A stretch of 64,000 bases of DNA from Shewanella algae (lineage in GTDB: Bacteria; Pseudomonadota; Gammaproteobacteria; Enterobacterales; Shewanellaceae). Shown here in pieces: positions 34,948 through 43,098 of this stretch (position 1 is the stretch's first letter; every line of letters starts with the position of its first letter). The translations under genes were made by a program, and so were the position numbers. The stretch covers positions 169,001-233,000 of the forward strand of contig NZ_CP068230.1 in NCBI RefSeq assembly GCF_009183365.2, written 5' to 3'. Under the pieces are notes generated by a model. That model worked only from the letters and a program-made list of their open reading frames with translations. It ran no database searches and was not told where the DNA came from.

Positions 34948-35604
34948 TTAAATCCCTTCCATAACTTGGTTAGCGACCACGTAAACCAAGCCATTTTTTC
35001 GGTTTATGCTAATGTCCAGAGTGTTGCTTCCCTGGGTGAGCATCAGGGTGCCGATTTCGCTATCCAGATAGGTACCAACTTCGCTCCAACCCTGACGTTG
35101 AAAGTGACGTTGGTAGTAATGGAAGGTATCTGCCAGTGTGCGGTTGCTGTTGAAAACCAAGGTTCGGCCACTCTTGAAGAGATCCTTTGAACTGACATCA
35201 GACAACACAGTGCTACCGCTCGGCATTGGAAATGCCAACTTACTATGGACTGGGCTACCGGGATCTTTACTTATGCCTATGTAAGCTAGAACACCATCAA
35301 AGTCTTTCCTTATTCGGGCCGTTAACAGGAAAGGTGGTTGCAAGCTATTGATGATGTAATCCTGGCCAAACATCTGTTCATCAAAGCGTTCACTTTTGCC
35401 CTGCCATTGGCGTTTGAAGAAGGCTGCGGTCATCATCTGATTGCTTTTATCCCGCATCACCCAAGTTGCCATGGGAGTGCCTTGATAAACCATTTCTTCA
35501 GCTACCACTTCCACGGTGGCGGAATCGGGAAACTGTATTTCAGGCCATTCAGCGGCCAGCAGAGGAAGGCTGAGAAACCAACAGCCCAAAAGGAGTTGTT
35601 TCAT
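34948..35604 (-). CDS. exported protein of unknown function in the Tad locus
   Basis: A 218-residue protein with signal peptide MKQLLLGCWFLSLPLLAAEW, no other membrane segment and no recognised domain. The C-terminal half (TFHYYQRHFQRQGWSEVG, then LMLTQGSNTLDISINRKNG) resembles small periplasmic proteins that accompany pilus loci. ATG 35604 is fixed by GGAGG six bases upstream. It is tightly packed between the TadF-like gene (2-nt gap) and the small pilin-like gene. Confidence 0.75.
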   Translation of the reverse strand: MKQLLLGCWFLSLPLLAAEWPEIQFPDSATVEVVAEEMVYQGTPMATWVMRDKSNQMMTAAFFKRQWQGKSERFDEQMFGQDYIINSLQPPFLLTARIRKDFDGVLAYIGISKDPGSPVHSKLAFPMPSGSTVLSDVSSKDLFKSGRTLVFNSNRTLADTFHYYQRHFQRQGWSEVGTYLDSEIGTLMLTQGSNTLDISINRKNGLVYVVANQVMEGI

Positions 35605-35606
35605 AG

Positions 35607-36455
35607 TTAACCTCCACATCCTTTAGAACCATAATTACAAAGACGGTTGGCAGGCAGTACTTCAGTTTCCACATGGCCCAGCTTCAGGGAGTTGGGGTGC
35701 AGTTCTTTACCAAAGGGAATGAAGCTGGCAACCTTTTGGGCGGTTCTCACCCAACTGACATCTGCGTAGTTGGTTGGTACCAGGCGTTCGGCTCTACGAC
35801 GCAGATGTTCAGGGCCAGCTGCATTCCATCCTGAGGCGAGTAAGGCGCTGTTGCCCTTATAAGTCAGCTGCATACTGTCGAATGGCTCGAGGTGCATCTG
35901 TACCAGGTCAGTTTCCACGCGAGTGCGGTAGAACTGATCTTGCTCAAGGGAGAAGCCGGTATAGGCCAGCACCCCAAGTGCTTTGCCTATCAAAGAGTTC
36001 ACCGTACCCGGTATCTTGGAGCTCGGCTCGGTGAAGCTTAGACGGTTCTTTCCTTCCCCCTTATCCTTGATCAAGCCAGATAGAGAACCATCATGGCGAG
36101 TCTGGTGTTTCAGCAAGGGGTGAACATTCTGTTCCCAGTTCCATTGCTTAGGTGGACGACTATCTATTACCTGGCCTTTTCCTTGATAAAAGCGCCATGG
36201 GAGTTGGGCTGATAACTGTTGTTCCGTTTTTTTTGCCAGGAAAATTCCCTTGCCAGTGACCATGCGTGAAGGTGCCTGCTCCTTCCATACCGTGCGTTCC
36301 CAAGCAGCATATTGAGCCGCCTGATTAGCTCTGTGTTGGACCCCGGTTATTTTTGAGACGAAAGGTAGCAACAGTAGCAATGGGATTATCACAAAGCTCA
36401 TCCCTATGATTGATTCAGCCAGGGCCTGGCCCCGTTGTCGATGAATGAACTGCAT
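35607..36455 (-). CDS. TadE/TadF-like pseudopilin
   Basis: A 282-residue protein with a pseudopilin-type start, HRQRGQALAESIIGMSFVII, and a large soluble periplasmic part ending in a Cys-containing tail (LCNYGSKGCGG). The single N-terminal helix with Glu at +5 fits TadE/TadF-like minor pseudopilins. It overlaps the following TadG-like gene by 1 nt. Confidence 0.75.
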   Translation of the reverse strand: MQFIHRQRGQALAESIIGMSFVIIPLLLLLPFVSKITGVQHRANQAAQYAAWERTVWKEQAPSRMVTGKGIFLAKKTEQQLSAQLPWRFYQGKGQVIDSRPPKQWNWEQNVHPLLKHQTRHDGSLSGLIKDKGEGKNRLSFTEPSSKIPGTVNSLIGKALGVLAYTGFSLEQDQFYRTRVETDLVQMHLEPFDSMQLTYKGNSALLASGWNAAGPEHLRRRAERLVPTNYADVSWVRTAQKVASFIPFGKELHPNSLKLGHVETEVLPANRLCNYGSKGCGG

Positions 36456-37840
36456 TAGAGTAACCTTGTCAGAGCCTGAACTGCGGCCCTCTCCCCTTGA
36501 GTAGATTGGCTCAGGCGCACTTGCCAGAATGGGTTATAGAGGTTGCCGTACTCATGCTTACTATCTTTTCTGGCCCAGGCAGAACCTGATTTCATCAGAT
36601 CTCTCGGCCGCGAGTAGTAGACTTGTGCCGCGGCCAATGCGGTCATTCTGTCACCCAGCATTTTTTCATTGGTCGCAGGGTCAACTATGTCCCCTCCGAG
36701 AGGTACGCTGTTGCTGGTTCTCACTTTGTCTTGTTTTTTGGATACCACGACCAGAATATTGCTGGTTTCACTTTTCCCTTTTGCGGAATTCGACAGGGAA
36801 TAGAAAGGTTGTACGCCATCATAGCTGCCACGGGTCACTTGATCGGCGGCTGCAAAGTTGGATGCGCTTCTATTATGTCCTCTGCTGCTTCCCCAGTAAG
36901 TTCTATCGTTCAACCTGCTGAGAATGGCTCTATTGTCGGACACGGTTCCACCCCAACCGGCAGAAATTTCTCTGGTACGCCATTTGCAGCGCCAACGTTT
37001 ACATCTGAACTTGGAAAAGTGCACACTCAAGGTATCCATGGATGTCCATGATTCTGGACGATTCCCGTTGCTGACAAGCTCGCTGCCGCCGGCTTTATAA
37101 GTCTTGGCTTTGATCGGAAAAAAGTGGAATGACCAAGGGAAAGGCAGTTTATAGGTGCGTTTGTTGCTGAAAGGATCTCGGGATTTAAGAGTGACACCTA
37201 TAAAGTCCTTATACTGACTGCCACCCTTATTTCTGTTTTGTCTTTTTTGAAGAGTTTGAAAGTCTACCCATACATTCTTTAGATCTTGTATCAATAGCGG
37301 GTTTTGCATCAAATCCATACGAGCATTTGGATCATTGGCTTTGACTATATCGCCAGCGCTATCGAACGCTGCCGTTACCCCTGCATAGTGCATGGATTGC
37401 TGAGCGATACTTATGGCTTTAAGTACGGTATTTTCTACATTGACCAGTACTTTGATGGCAGGCTGCACACCTTGATTCAGCCCCTTTACCACTTGCGCGA
37501 TACCGTTGACCACTTGGCCAACGTAGGGAACTGCACACAATACCCGGCAAGCATTCTGTGAAAATACTTCAGCCATATTGAACCAAGATGAAAGGCCAAC
37601 GAGTTGGGCTACTGCTACCTGATTGGCAACCGCAGCTCTATTGGTGTACGCCTTGAAATTCATGTCCCTGGCAGCAAGAGTGGCAACACTGTAGGCTGTA
37701 TTATCTGCGGTATTTTGTAATTTAGTGCCCTTGATATTCAGTTGGGACACATTGAAACTAAAGAGGATTACCATTAGTGCAAATGCCATAAGAATCAATG
37801 ACATTATCATGGCTTGCCCCTGTTGACGGGAAGGCATCAT
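36455..37840 (-). CDS. TadG-like pilus assembly protein
   Basis: A 461-residue protein with the N-terminus QQGQAMIMSLILMAFALMVIL followed by QNTADNTAYSVATLAARDMN, as in the TadG-like N-terminal domain. The rest is periplasmic. I see no clear von Willebrand A motif (D-x-S-x-S), so it may be a short TadG relative without the vWA part. It precedes the TadF-like gene in an overlapping array. Confidence 0.75.
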   Translation of the reverse strand: MMPSRQQGQAMIMSLILMAFALMVILFSFNVSQLNIKGTKLQNTADNTAYSVATLAARDMNFKAYTNRAAVANQVAVAQLVGLSSWFNMAEVFSQNACRVLCAVPYVGQVVNGIAQVVKGLNQGVQPAIKVLVNVENTVLKAISIAQQSMHYAGVTAAFDSAGDIVKANDPNARMDLMQNPLLIQDLKNVWVDFQTLQKRQNRNKGGSQYKDFIGVTLKSRDPFSNKRTYKLPFPWSFHFFPIKAKTYKAGGSELVSNGNRPESWTSMDTLSVHFSKFRCKRWRCKWRTREISAGWGGTVSDNRAILSRLNDRTYWGSSRGHNRSASNFAAADQVTRGSYDGVQPFYSLSNSAKGKSETSNILVVVSKKQDKVRTSNSVPLGGDIVDPATNEKMLGDRMTALAAAQVYYSRPRDLMKSGSAWARKDSKHEYGNLYNPFWQVRLSQSTQGERAAVQALTRLL

Positions 37841-37878
37841 TCCTTTGCTCCTGCCTGCTCTCTGGTCTTGGTATTGGT

Positions 37879-38181
37879 TTAGTCGATTCCGCTGTCGCCA
37901 CCGCCTTGACCTGAACCACCGGCAGCCTTATTGGCCCCTTCGTTATAGTTGCTCAGGTTGTAGTTGCTATCGGCTGTATTGCTGGCATCGTCGGCAGCTG
38001 TCTTGGCATTGGATATTTGTCCAGAGGAGTCTTGCCCCGAAACTTCACTTGAAAGTCCGGCGACTTGGTTGCGTATTGTTTTTCCAAAAAAACTGTATAC
38101 GCCAATTGCAGTAATCGCGATCAGAGCCACTATGATGATATATTCCGTCATCCCTTGGCCCATCTGTTTATTAGATGCCAT
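37879..38181 (-). CDS. Flp-type pilin (second copy)
   Basis: A 100-residue type IVb pilin: short leader, processing site G-QGMTEY, hydrophobic helix IIIVALIAITAIGVYSFFG, then TIRNQVAGL and a Ser/Asn/Gly-rich tail. It shares the whole helix region with the pilin gene just upstream but its tail differs (SGQDSSGQ, ending GGGDSGID). It has its own ribosome binding site. Confidence 0.88.
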   Translation of the reverse strand: MASNKQMGQGMTEYIIIVALIAITAIGVYSFFGKTIRNQVAGLSSEVSGQDSSGQISNAKTAADDASNTADSNYNLSNYNEGANKAAGGSGQGGGDSGID

Positions 38182-38251
38182 GAGTTAATCCTTTAACGAA
38201 TGAGAAGGGGAATCACCAGACGTATTCCCCATTTTATAGGTAAGAGAGGTA

Positions 38252-38548
38252 TTAATTACCGCCTGAACCACCAGAAGAACCACCAGCCGCAGCCTTATTT
38301 GCAGCAGCGTTATAGTTACCCAAGTTATAATCACCGTTGGCAACAGTAGAGGTTGTCCCCGCAGCAGTTTTGGCAGCACCAATCTGAGCTGACGAATCAA
38401 CACCGGACATCTCTGTTGCCAGACCAGCCACTTGATTTCGAATGGTTTTACCGAAGAAGCTGTATACGCCAATGGCGGAGACAGCAATAAGCGCTACTAT
38501 AATGATATATTCGGTCATACCTTGACCGCGAATTTTACCCTTGTACAT
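38252..38548 (-). CDS. flp: Flp-type pilin (first copy, probable major pilin)
   Basis: A 98-residue pilin with leader MYKGKIRG, processing before QGMTEY, hydrophobic helix IIIVALIAVSAIGVYSFFG and a Gly/Ala/Ser-rich tail. It is first in the pilus array and closest to the promoter region, so it is probably the most expressed. ATG 38548 has GGAGTG 7 nt upstream; an ATG at 38566 would lack a ribosome binding site. The intergenic region upstream (38549-38864) is AT-rich and should hold the operon promoter, but I cannot name a site in it. Confidence 0.88.
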   Translation of the reverse strand: MYKGKIRGQGMTEYIIIVALIAVSAIGVYSFFGKTIRNQVAGLATEMSGVDSSAQIGAAKTAAGTTSTVANGDYNLGNYNAAANKAAAGGSSGGSGGN

Positions 38549-38864
38549 TATCACTCCTTGATGCATTTGCTTGAGACAAAATTGTCGCGTAATTTTCCCG
38601 TTACATATTAGTCATAACAATTACCCAAAAGTGTATATTTGTATCGTCGTACGGTAACTGGTTATACCCTTATTTTTATATGGGAATTGTTTAATTATTA
38701 ATCAGGAGTGAGCAACTTAAAGTATATATATGACAGTAATAAGACAGGCTGATTAACTTGATAACTCAACTTATGCTGATACTAAGTTAATGCCTAATGG
38801 ATGATGAAACGATTAATGTATTGTGGCTCTTAGGTTTGGTATTGAACATATAATTCTCGGAAAA

Positions 38865-38893
38865 GAAAACGGCTCCTTAATGGAGCCGTTTTC
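38865..38893 (-). terminator. intrinsic terminator after pckA
   Basis: A 12-bp perfect stem, GAAAACGGCTCC and GGAGCCGTTTTC, with a 5-nt loop. Read on the minus strand it continues into TTTTCTTTTCC, 18 nt beyond the pckA stop. Confidence 0.9.
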
Positions 38894-38910
38894 ATCATCA
38901 ACTGTCGTTA

Positions 38911-40452
38911 TCAGGCTTTAGGGCCAGCGGCCTTGATGGCATCAGACACCTGATACTTGGCGAAGTTGCTTTGGAAGGATTCAGCCAGCTGCTTGGCGTA
39001 CTTGGCATATTCTTCCTTATCGGCCCAAGTGTTGACCGGGTTCAGCAACGTGCTGTCGACGCCGGGGACGGCAACCGGGATATCCAGGTTCAACTGCTCG
39101 ATATGTTCGGTCGGCACTTCTTTGAGTTCACCGCTGACGATGGCATCAACAATGGCACGGGTGACAGGAATGTCGAAACGCTTACCCACGCCGTAAGGGC
39201 CACCGGTCCAGCCTGTGTTCACCAGGTAAACCTGGCTACCGAAGGCTTGGATACGCTTCATCAGCAGTTCGGCATATACCCCGGCAGGGCGAGGGAAGAA
39301 GGGAGCACCGAAACAGGTGGAGAAGGTTGACTGAATCGCGGCGGTTGAGCCCACTTCGGTGGAACCCACCTTGGCGGTATAACCTGAGAGGAAGTGATAG
39401 GCCGCCTGCTCCTTGCTGAGTTTGGCTACCGGGGGCAGGACGCCGGAAACGTCGCAGGTGAGGAACACCACGGCGTGTGGCTCGTTGCCACGGTTGTCTT
39501 CTTTGCGCTGGGCGATGTGCTCCAGTGGGTAAGCGGCACGGGTGTTCTCGGTCAGGCTGGCATCCTTGTAGTCGGGCACGCACTGCGCGTCCAGTACCAC
39601 GTTTTCCAGCACAGTACCGAAGCGAATGGCATCCCAGATCACCGGCTCATTCTTCTGGCTGAGATCGATACACTTGGCATAACAGCCACCTTCAATATTG
39701 AAGACGCCGCCTTCGGCCCAGCCGTGCTCGTCATCACCGATAAGGAAGCGCTTGGGATCGGCAGACAGTGTGGTCTTGCCTGTGCCTGAGAGGCCGAAGA
39801 AGAGGGTAGTGTCACCATCTTTACCGACGTTGGCCGAGCAGTGCATCGGCAGTACGTCTTTGGCCGGCAGCAGGAAGTTTTGTACCGAGAACATGGATTT
39901 TTTCATTTCACCGGCATAGCGCATACCGGCCAGCAGTACCTTACGCTCGGCGAAGTTGATGATAACTGTGCCGTCTGAGTTGGTGCCATCGCGCTCGGGT
40001 GAGCAGACAAAACCAGGGGCATTGATAATCTGCCACTCGGGTTTCTGACTCTGGTTATAGTGCTCTGGCACGATAAACAGGTTACGGGCAAACAATTGGT
40101 GCCAAGCGTATTCAGTCGTGACTCTGATAGGCAGGTAGTGATCGGCGTCGGCGCCGACTTCCAGTTCAGAGACAAATACTTGCTTGTCGGCCAGATAGGC
40201 CTCGACCCTTTCCCATAGGGCAGCAAATTTTTGAGGTTCAAACGCTTGGTTGACCGCGCCCCACTCGATATCGGCCTCGGTACCCGGCTCCTTGACAATA
40301 AAACGGTCGGCGGGGGAACGGCCGGTGCGCTCGCCGGTCTGGGCCACCAGGGCGCCGTTGGCTGTCAGAGTGCCTTCGCCGCGCAGAATAGCCTGCTCGA
40401 CCAGTTGGGCACTGTTGAGATTGAGTTGGATGCGGTTTGCTTCTGCCGCCAT
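38911..40452 (-). CDS. pckA: phosphoenolpyruvate carboxykinase (ATP)
   Basis: Converts oxaloacetate and ATP to phosphoenolpyruvate and CO2 in gluconeogenesis. The 513-residue cytosolic protein shows the nucleotide-binding motif FFGLSGTGKTTLSAD, the metal-binding FLIGDDEHGW, the substrate section ERDGTNSDG and TGWTGGPYGVGKRF. ATG 40452 (MAAEANRI) is preferred because GGAG lies 9 nt before it; the ATG 15 nt upstream has no ribosome binding site. It is monocistronic with its own terminator. Confidence 0.96.
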   Translation of the reverse strand: MAAEANRIQLNLNSAQLVEQAILRGEGTLTANGALVAQTGERTGRSPADRFIVKEPGTEADIEWGAVNQAFEPQKFAALWERVEAYLADKQVFVSELEVGADADHYLPIRVTTEYAWHQLFARNLFIVPEHYNQSQKPEWQIINAPGFVCSPERDGTNSDGTVIINFAERKVLLAGMRYAGEMKKSMFSVQNFLLPAKDVLPMHCSANVGKDGDTTLFFGLSGTGKTTLSADPKRFLIGDDEHGWAEGGVFNIEGGCYAKCIDLSQKNEPVIWDAIRFGTVLENVVLDAQCVPDYKDASLTENTRAAYPLEHIAQRKEDNRGNEPHAVVFLTCDVSGVLPPVAKLSKEQAAYHFLSGYTAKVGSTEVGSTAAIQSTFSTCFGAPFFPRPAGVYAELLMKRIQAFGSQVYLVNTGWTGGPYGVGKRFDIPVTRAIVDAIVSGELKEVPTEHIEQLNLDIPVAVPGVDSTLLNPVNTWADKEEYAKYAKQLAESFQSNFAKYQVSDAIKAAGPKA

Positions 40453-40569
40453 AGGTAAGGTCTCCATCTATTGTGAGGTCTGGTATGGTCCCGGTCTGCT
40501 GCCGGGTTGGCGCGATTGTAACTTAAGCGCTGGCTGAAGTGTGAGCAAGATCTGGAAAATGGTGAAAAA

Positions 40570-40593
40570 AAGAGGGCGATCACTCGCCCTCTT
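40570..40593 (-). terminator. intrinsic terminator after hslO
   Basis: AAGAGGGCGA, TCAC, TCGCCCTCTT is a perfect 10-bp stem followed on the minus strand by seven T residues, 26 nt after the hslO stop. Confidence 0.92.
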
Positions 40594-40618
40594 GAAAAAC
40601 GACAGATTTATCGCCCCA

Positions 40619-41482
40619 TTATTGGGGAGTATCCGGTGCCTGAGCGTTGGCGAAGATGGCTTCGATATCGATAGCGTCGAAGCGATAGTGGCTGTTGCAG
40701 TATTCACAGCCCATCTCCACCAGGCCTTTTTCCTGGATGATGGCGTCTATCTCTTCTTTCGCCAGGGTGCGGATGGCTGCAGCGCTGCGCTCACGGGAGC
40801 AGGTACACTTGAAGCTGACGCTCACCGGATCGAACAGCCGCACCTGCTCCTGATGGTAGAGGCGATGCAGGACTTCGGTGGCCGGCAGGCTGAACAGTTC
40901 TTCGGCCTTAATAGTCGCAGTCAGCTGAGTCAGGTGTTCAAACTCGGTATTTTCACTCTGCTCGCTCGGCAATACCTGCAGCAGCATACCGGCGGCATGT
41001 TCGCCATCGGCAAATAACCAGATACCGGTAGGCAATTGCTCAGATTGGGCAAAGTAGCTCTCCAGACATTCGGCGATGCTGGGCTTATCCAGCGCCACTA
41101 CGCCCTGGTAACGCTCGCCTTCTGTCGGGGTAAGGGTGATAACCATATAGCCTTGACCAAAGAGCTGTTCCAGTGGCGTATCGGCAGCAATCTCGCCCTG
41201 CCAACGGGCAACGCCCCTCAATTCCTGGCGGTTGTTACCATTGATCACTGCCAGTGACACGGGGCCACCCTGACCCTGGAGTTGCACACTGATATCTCCT
41301 TCAAATTTCAGCGTGGCTGTCAGCAACGAGGTGGCGGCCAGCAATTCACCCAGCAGTACCTTAAGGCGCTCCGGGTAATCGTGGGTGTTAACTATCTGGC
41401 GGTAGCTATCACTGAGCTGGGCCAGTTCACCCCTTACATCGGCGTTATCAAACAGATAGCGATGGAGAGTATCTTGGTTCAT
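40619..41482 (-). CDS. hslO: redox-regulated chaperone Hsp33
   Basis: A 287-residue holdase chaperone activated by oxidation. The N-terminal domain begins DTLHRYLFDNADVRGEL, and the C-terminal zinc redox switch has the paired motifs KCTCSRER and GCEYCNSHY (C-x-C and C-x-x-C). ATG 41482 gives the normal family length; the open frame upstream overlaps hslR and is not used. It follows hslR by 19 bp on the same strand, the usual hslR-hslO order. Confidence 0.95.
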   Translation of the reverse strand: MNQDTLHRYLFDNADVRGELAQLSDSYRQIVNTHDYPERLKVLLGELLAATSLLTATLKFEGDISVQLQGQGGPVSLAVINGNNRQELRGVARWQGEIAADTPLEQLFGQGYMVITLTPTEGERYQGVVALDKPSIAECLESYFAQSEQLPTGIWLFADGEHAAGMLLQVLPSEQSENTEFEHLTQLTATIKAEELFSLPATEVLHRLYHQEQVRLFDPVSVSFKCTCSRERSAAAIRTLAKEEIDAIIQEKGLVEMGCEYCNSHYRFDAIDIEAIFANAQAPDTPQ

Positions 41483-41501
41483 TGGGTTTCTCACTGTTAA
41501 T

Positions 41502-41900
41502 TCAGGTCTCGCGGAAGCGGATGATTTGCCGCCGCTGTTTCTTGTCCGGCTTGGTATCGGGCGCCGGATTATGCAGTATGTTGAGCCTTCTGGCTTCTGC
41601 ATTACTTTCCCGCTTTTGTATGCTCTGCGGTGTTTCTTCGTACAGGCTCTGGGCGATAACCGCCCCCTGACGGACACCGGAAACTTTTTTTATGACGATC
41701 TCTTTTTCGTCATATCCCTGGCGTAACCTAATGCGCGCACCGACTTCTGCCAGTTTGCTGGATTTGGTCCTTTGGCCGTTGTAATGTACTTTACCGCCGT
41801 TGATCATCTCTTTGGCCAGGGCGCGGGTCTTGTAAAAACGCGCTGCCCAGAGCCATTTATCGAGCCGGACCGCCTCGGCGTTGTCATTGCTATGGGCCAT
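41502..41900 (-). CDS. hslR: ribosome-associated heat-shock protein Hsp15
   Basis: A 132-residue S4-domain RNA-binding protein (VRLDKWLWAARFYKTRALAK, then INGGKVHYNGQRTK) that recycles stalled 50S subunits carrying nascent chains. The basic C-terminal tail is typical. AGGAGT precedes ATG 41900. It heads the hslR-hslO operon and is divergent from the type II secretion operon. Confidence 0.94.
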   Translation of the reverse strand: MAHSNDNAEAVRLDKWLWAARFYKTRALAKEMINGGKVHYNGQRTKSSKLAEVGARIRLRQGYDEKEIVIKKVSGVRQGAVIAQSLYEETPQSIQKRESNAEARRLNILHNPAPDTKPDKKQRRQIIRFRET

Positions 41901-42066
41901 GGATACTCCTGTCATAAATGAAAAAGGGGATGAGCTCACAACTCGGGGATAAATCCCTTGTCCAAGCCGTCGATACGGGGTTAAACAGTGGAGCGCTTCA
42001 CACCCTTTCCAGGCGCGCAAAGGTAGCATAATCGTACAATTTTCGCCAATCTACTCCCTGTTATGG

Positions 42067-42143
42067 TCTTGTTGCAAACAAGAGTGTGGGTTAGCATGGC
42101 GAAGGGTTCAGTCACTATCATAATCAGAACAGAGACCTGATTA
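42067..42143. promoter_or_regulatory. two perfect dyads upstream of gspC
   Basis: TCTTGTT-GCA-AACAAGA (42067-42083) and TAATCAG-N9-CTGATTA (42121-42143) lie in the 258-bp divergent region between hslR and gspC, the second ending 16 nt before the gspC start. They are candidates for operators or, for the second, a leader hairpin. No regulator can be assigned. Confidence 0.35.
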
Positions 42144-42158
42144 GAGGGTCCGGAAAAT

Positions 42159-43073
42159 ATGGATTTATTGGATAAGATTATCGCCAAGACGGGCAGCATA
42201 CCGCAAAAACCCGCCAGCTCTGCCGTGTTTTGGCTACTGATGCTGTTGGTTCTGTATTTGATGGCACAGATCAGCTGGAAGCTGATCCCAACAGGCAAAC
42301 CGACAGCCAACTGGACACCAACCCCGGTTTCTGGCACCCAATCCCAGAATGTCGATATTGGCACTATCAACGGCTTGGCACTATTCGGCAAGAAAGATGC
42401 CAGCAGCACCAAGCCCAAGTCTGAGCCAGCCGCCGAAATGATCACAGATGCTCCAAAAACTTCACTGTCGATTTTGTTGACCGGGGTGGTGGCATCCAGT
42501 GCCGAGCAGAAAGGCCTGGCTATTATTGAGTCTCAAGGCAGTCAGGAAACCTACAGCCTGGGCGACAAGATCAAGGGTACCTCGGCATCGCTGAAAGAGG
42601 TGTATGCCGACCGCATCATTATTACCAATGCCGGCCGCTACGAGACTCTGATGCTCGACGGTCTGCAATATACCACTCAGTCACAAGCCAACGCCCAGCT
42701 GCAACAGGCCCGCAGCGGTGGTGATGTGACCAAGGTTGACCGCCGTGATGCCGACATCGGCCGCGAGTTGGTGGCCTCCCGCGATGAGTTGCTGGCCGAT
42801 CCCAGCAAGATTACCGATTACCTGGCGATCTCTCCGGTACAAAAGGATGGTGAAGTACAAGGGTACAGACTCAACCCGGGTAAAGATGCCGGATTATTCA
42901 AGGATGCCGGGTTCCAGCCCAATGACCTGGCAAAATCCATCAATGGTTATGATTTAACTGATATGAGCCAGGCGCTGGAGGTGATGGGCCAGCTGCCGGA
43001 TCTGACCGAGGTCTCTGTGATGGTAGAGCGTGAAGGTCAGTTGGTTGAAATCATGTTCAGTTTGCCGCAATAA
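42159..43073 (+). CDS. gspC: type II secretion inner-membrane protein GspC
   Basis: A 304-residue protein with one membrane helix (about residues 23-40), a homology region in the periplasm (LSILLTGVVASSAEQKGLAI, YSLGDKIKGT) and a C-terminal PDZ domain (about 210-300). GspC connects the inner-membrane platform to the secretin GspD and helps select substrates. First gene of the gspC-N operon; the second gene starts 25 bp after its stop. Confidence 0.93.
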   Translation: MDLLDKIIAKTGSIPQKPASSAVFWLLMLLVLYLMAQISWKLIPTGKPTANWTPTPVSGTQSQNVDIGTINGLALFGKKDASSTKPKSEPAAEMITDAPKTSLSILLTGVVASSAEQKGLAIIESQGSQETYSLGDKIKGTSASLKEVYADRIIITNAGRYETLMLDGLQYTTQSQANAQLQQARSGGDVTKVDRRDADIGRELVASRDELLADPSKITDYLAISPVQKDGEVQGYRLNPGKDAGLFKDAGFQPNDLAKSINGYDLTDMSQALEVMGQLPDLTEVSVMVEREGQLVEIMFSLPQ

Positions 43074-43098
43074 AGCAGGTTTAGGGGAAAGTACAATA

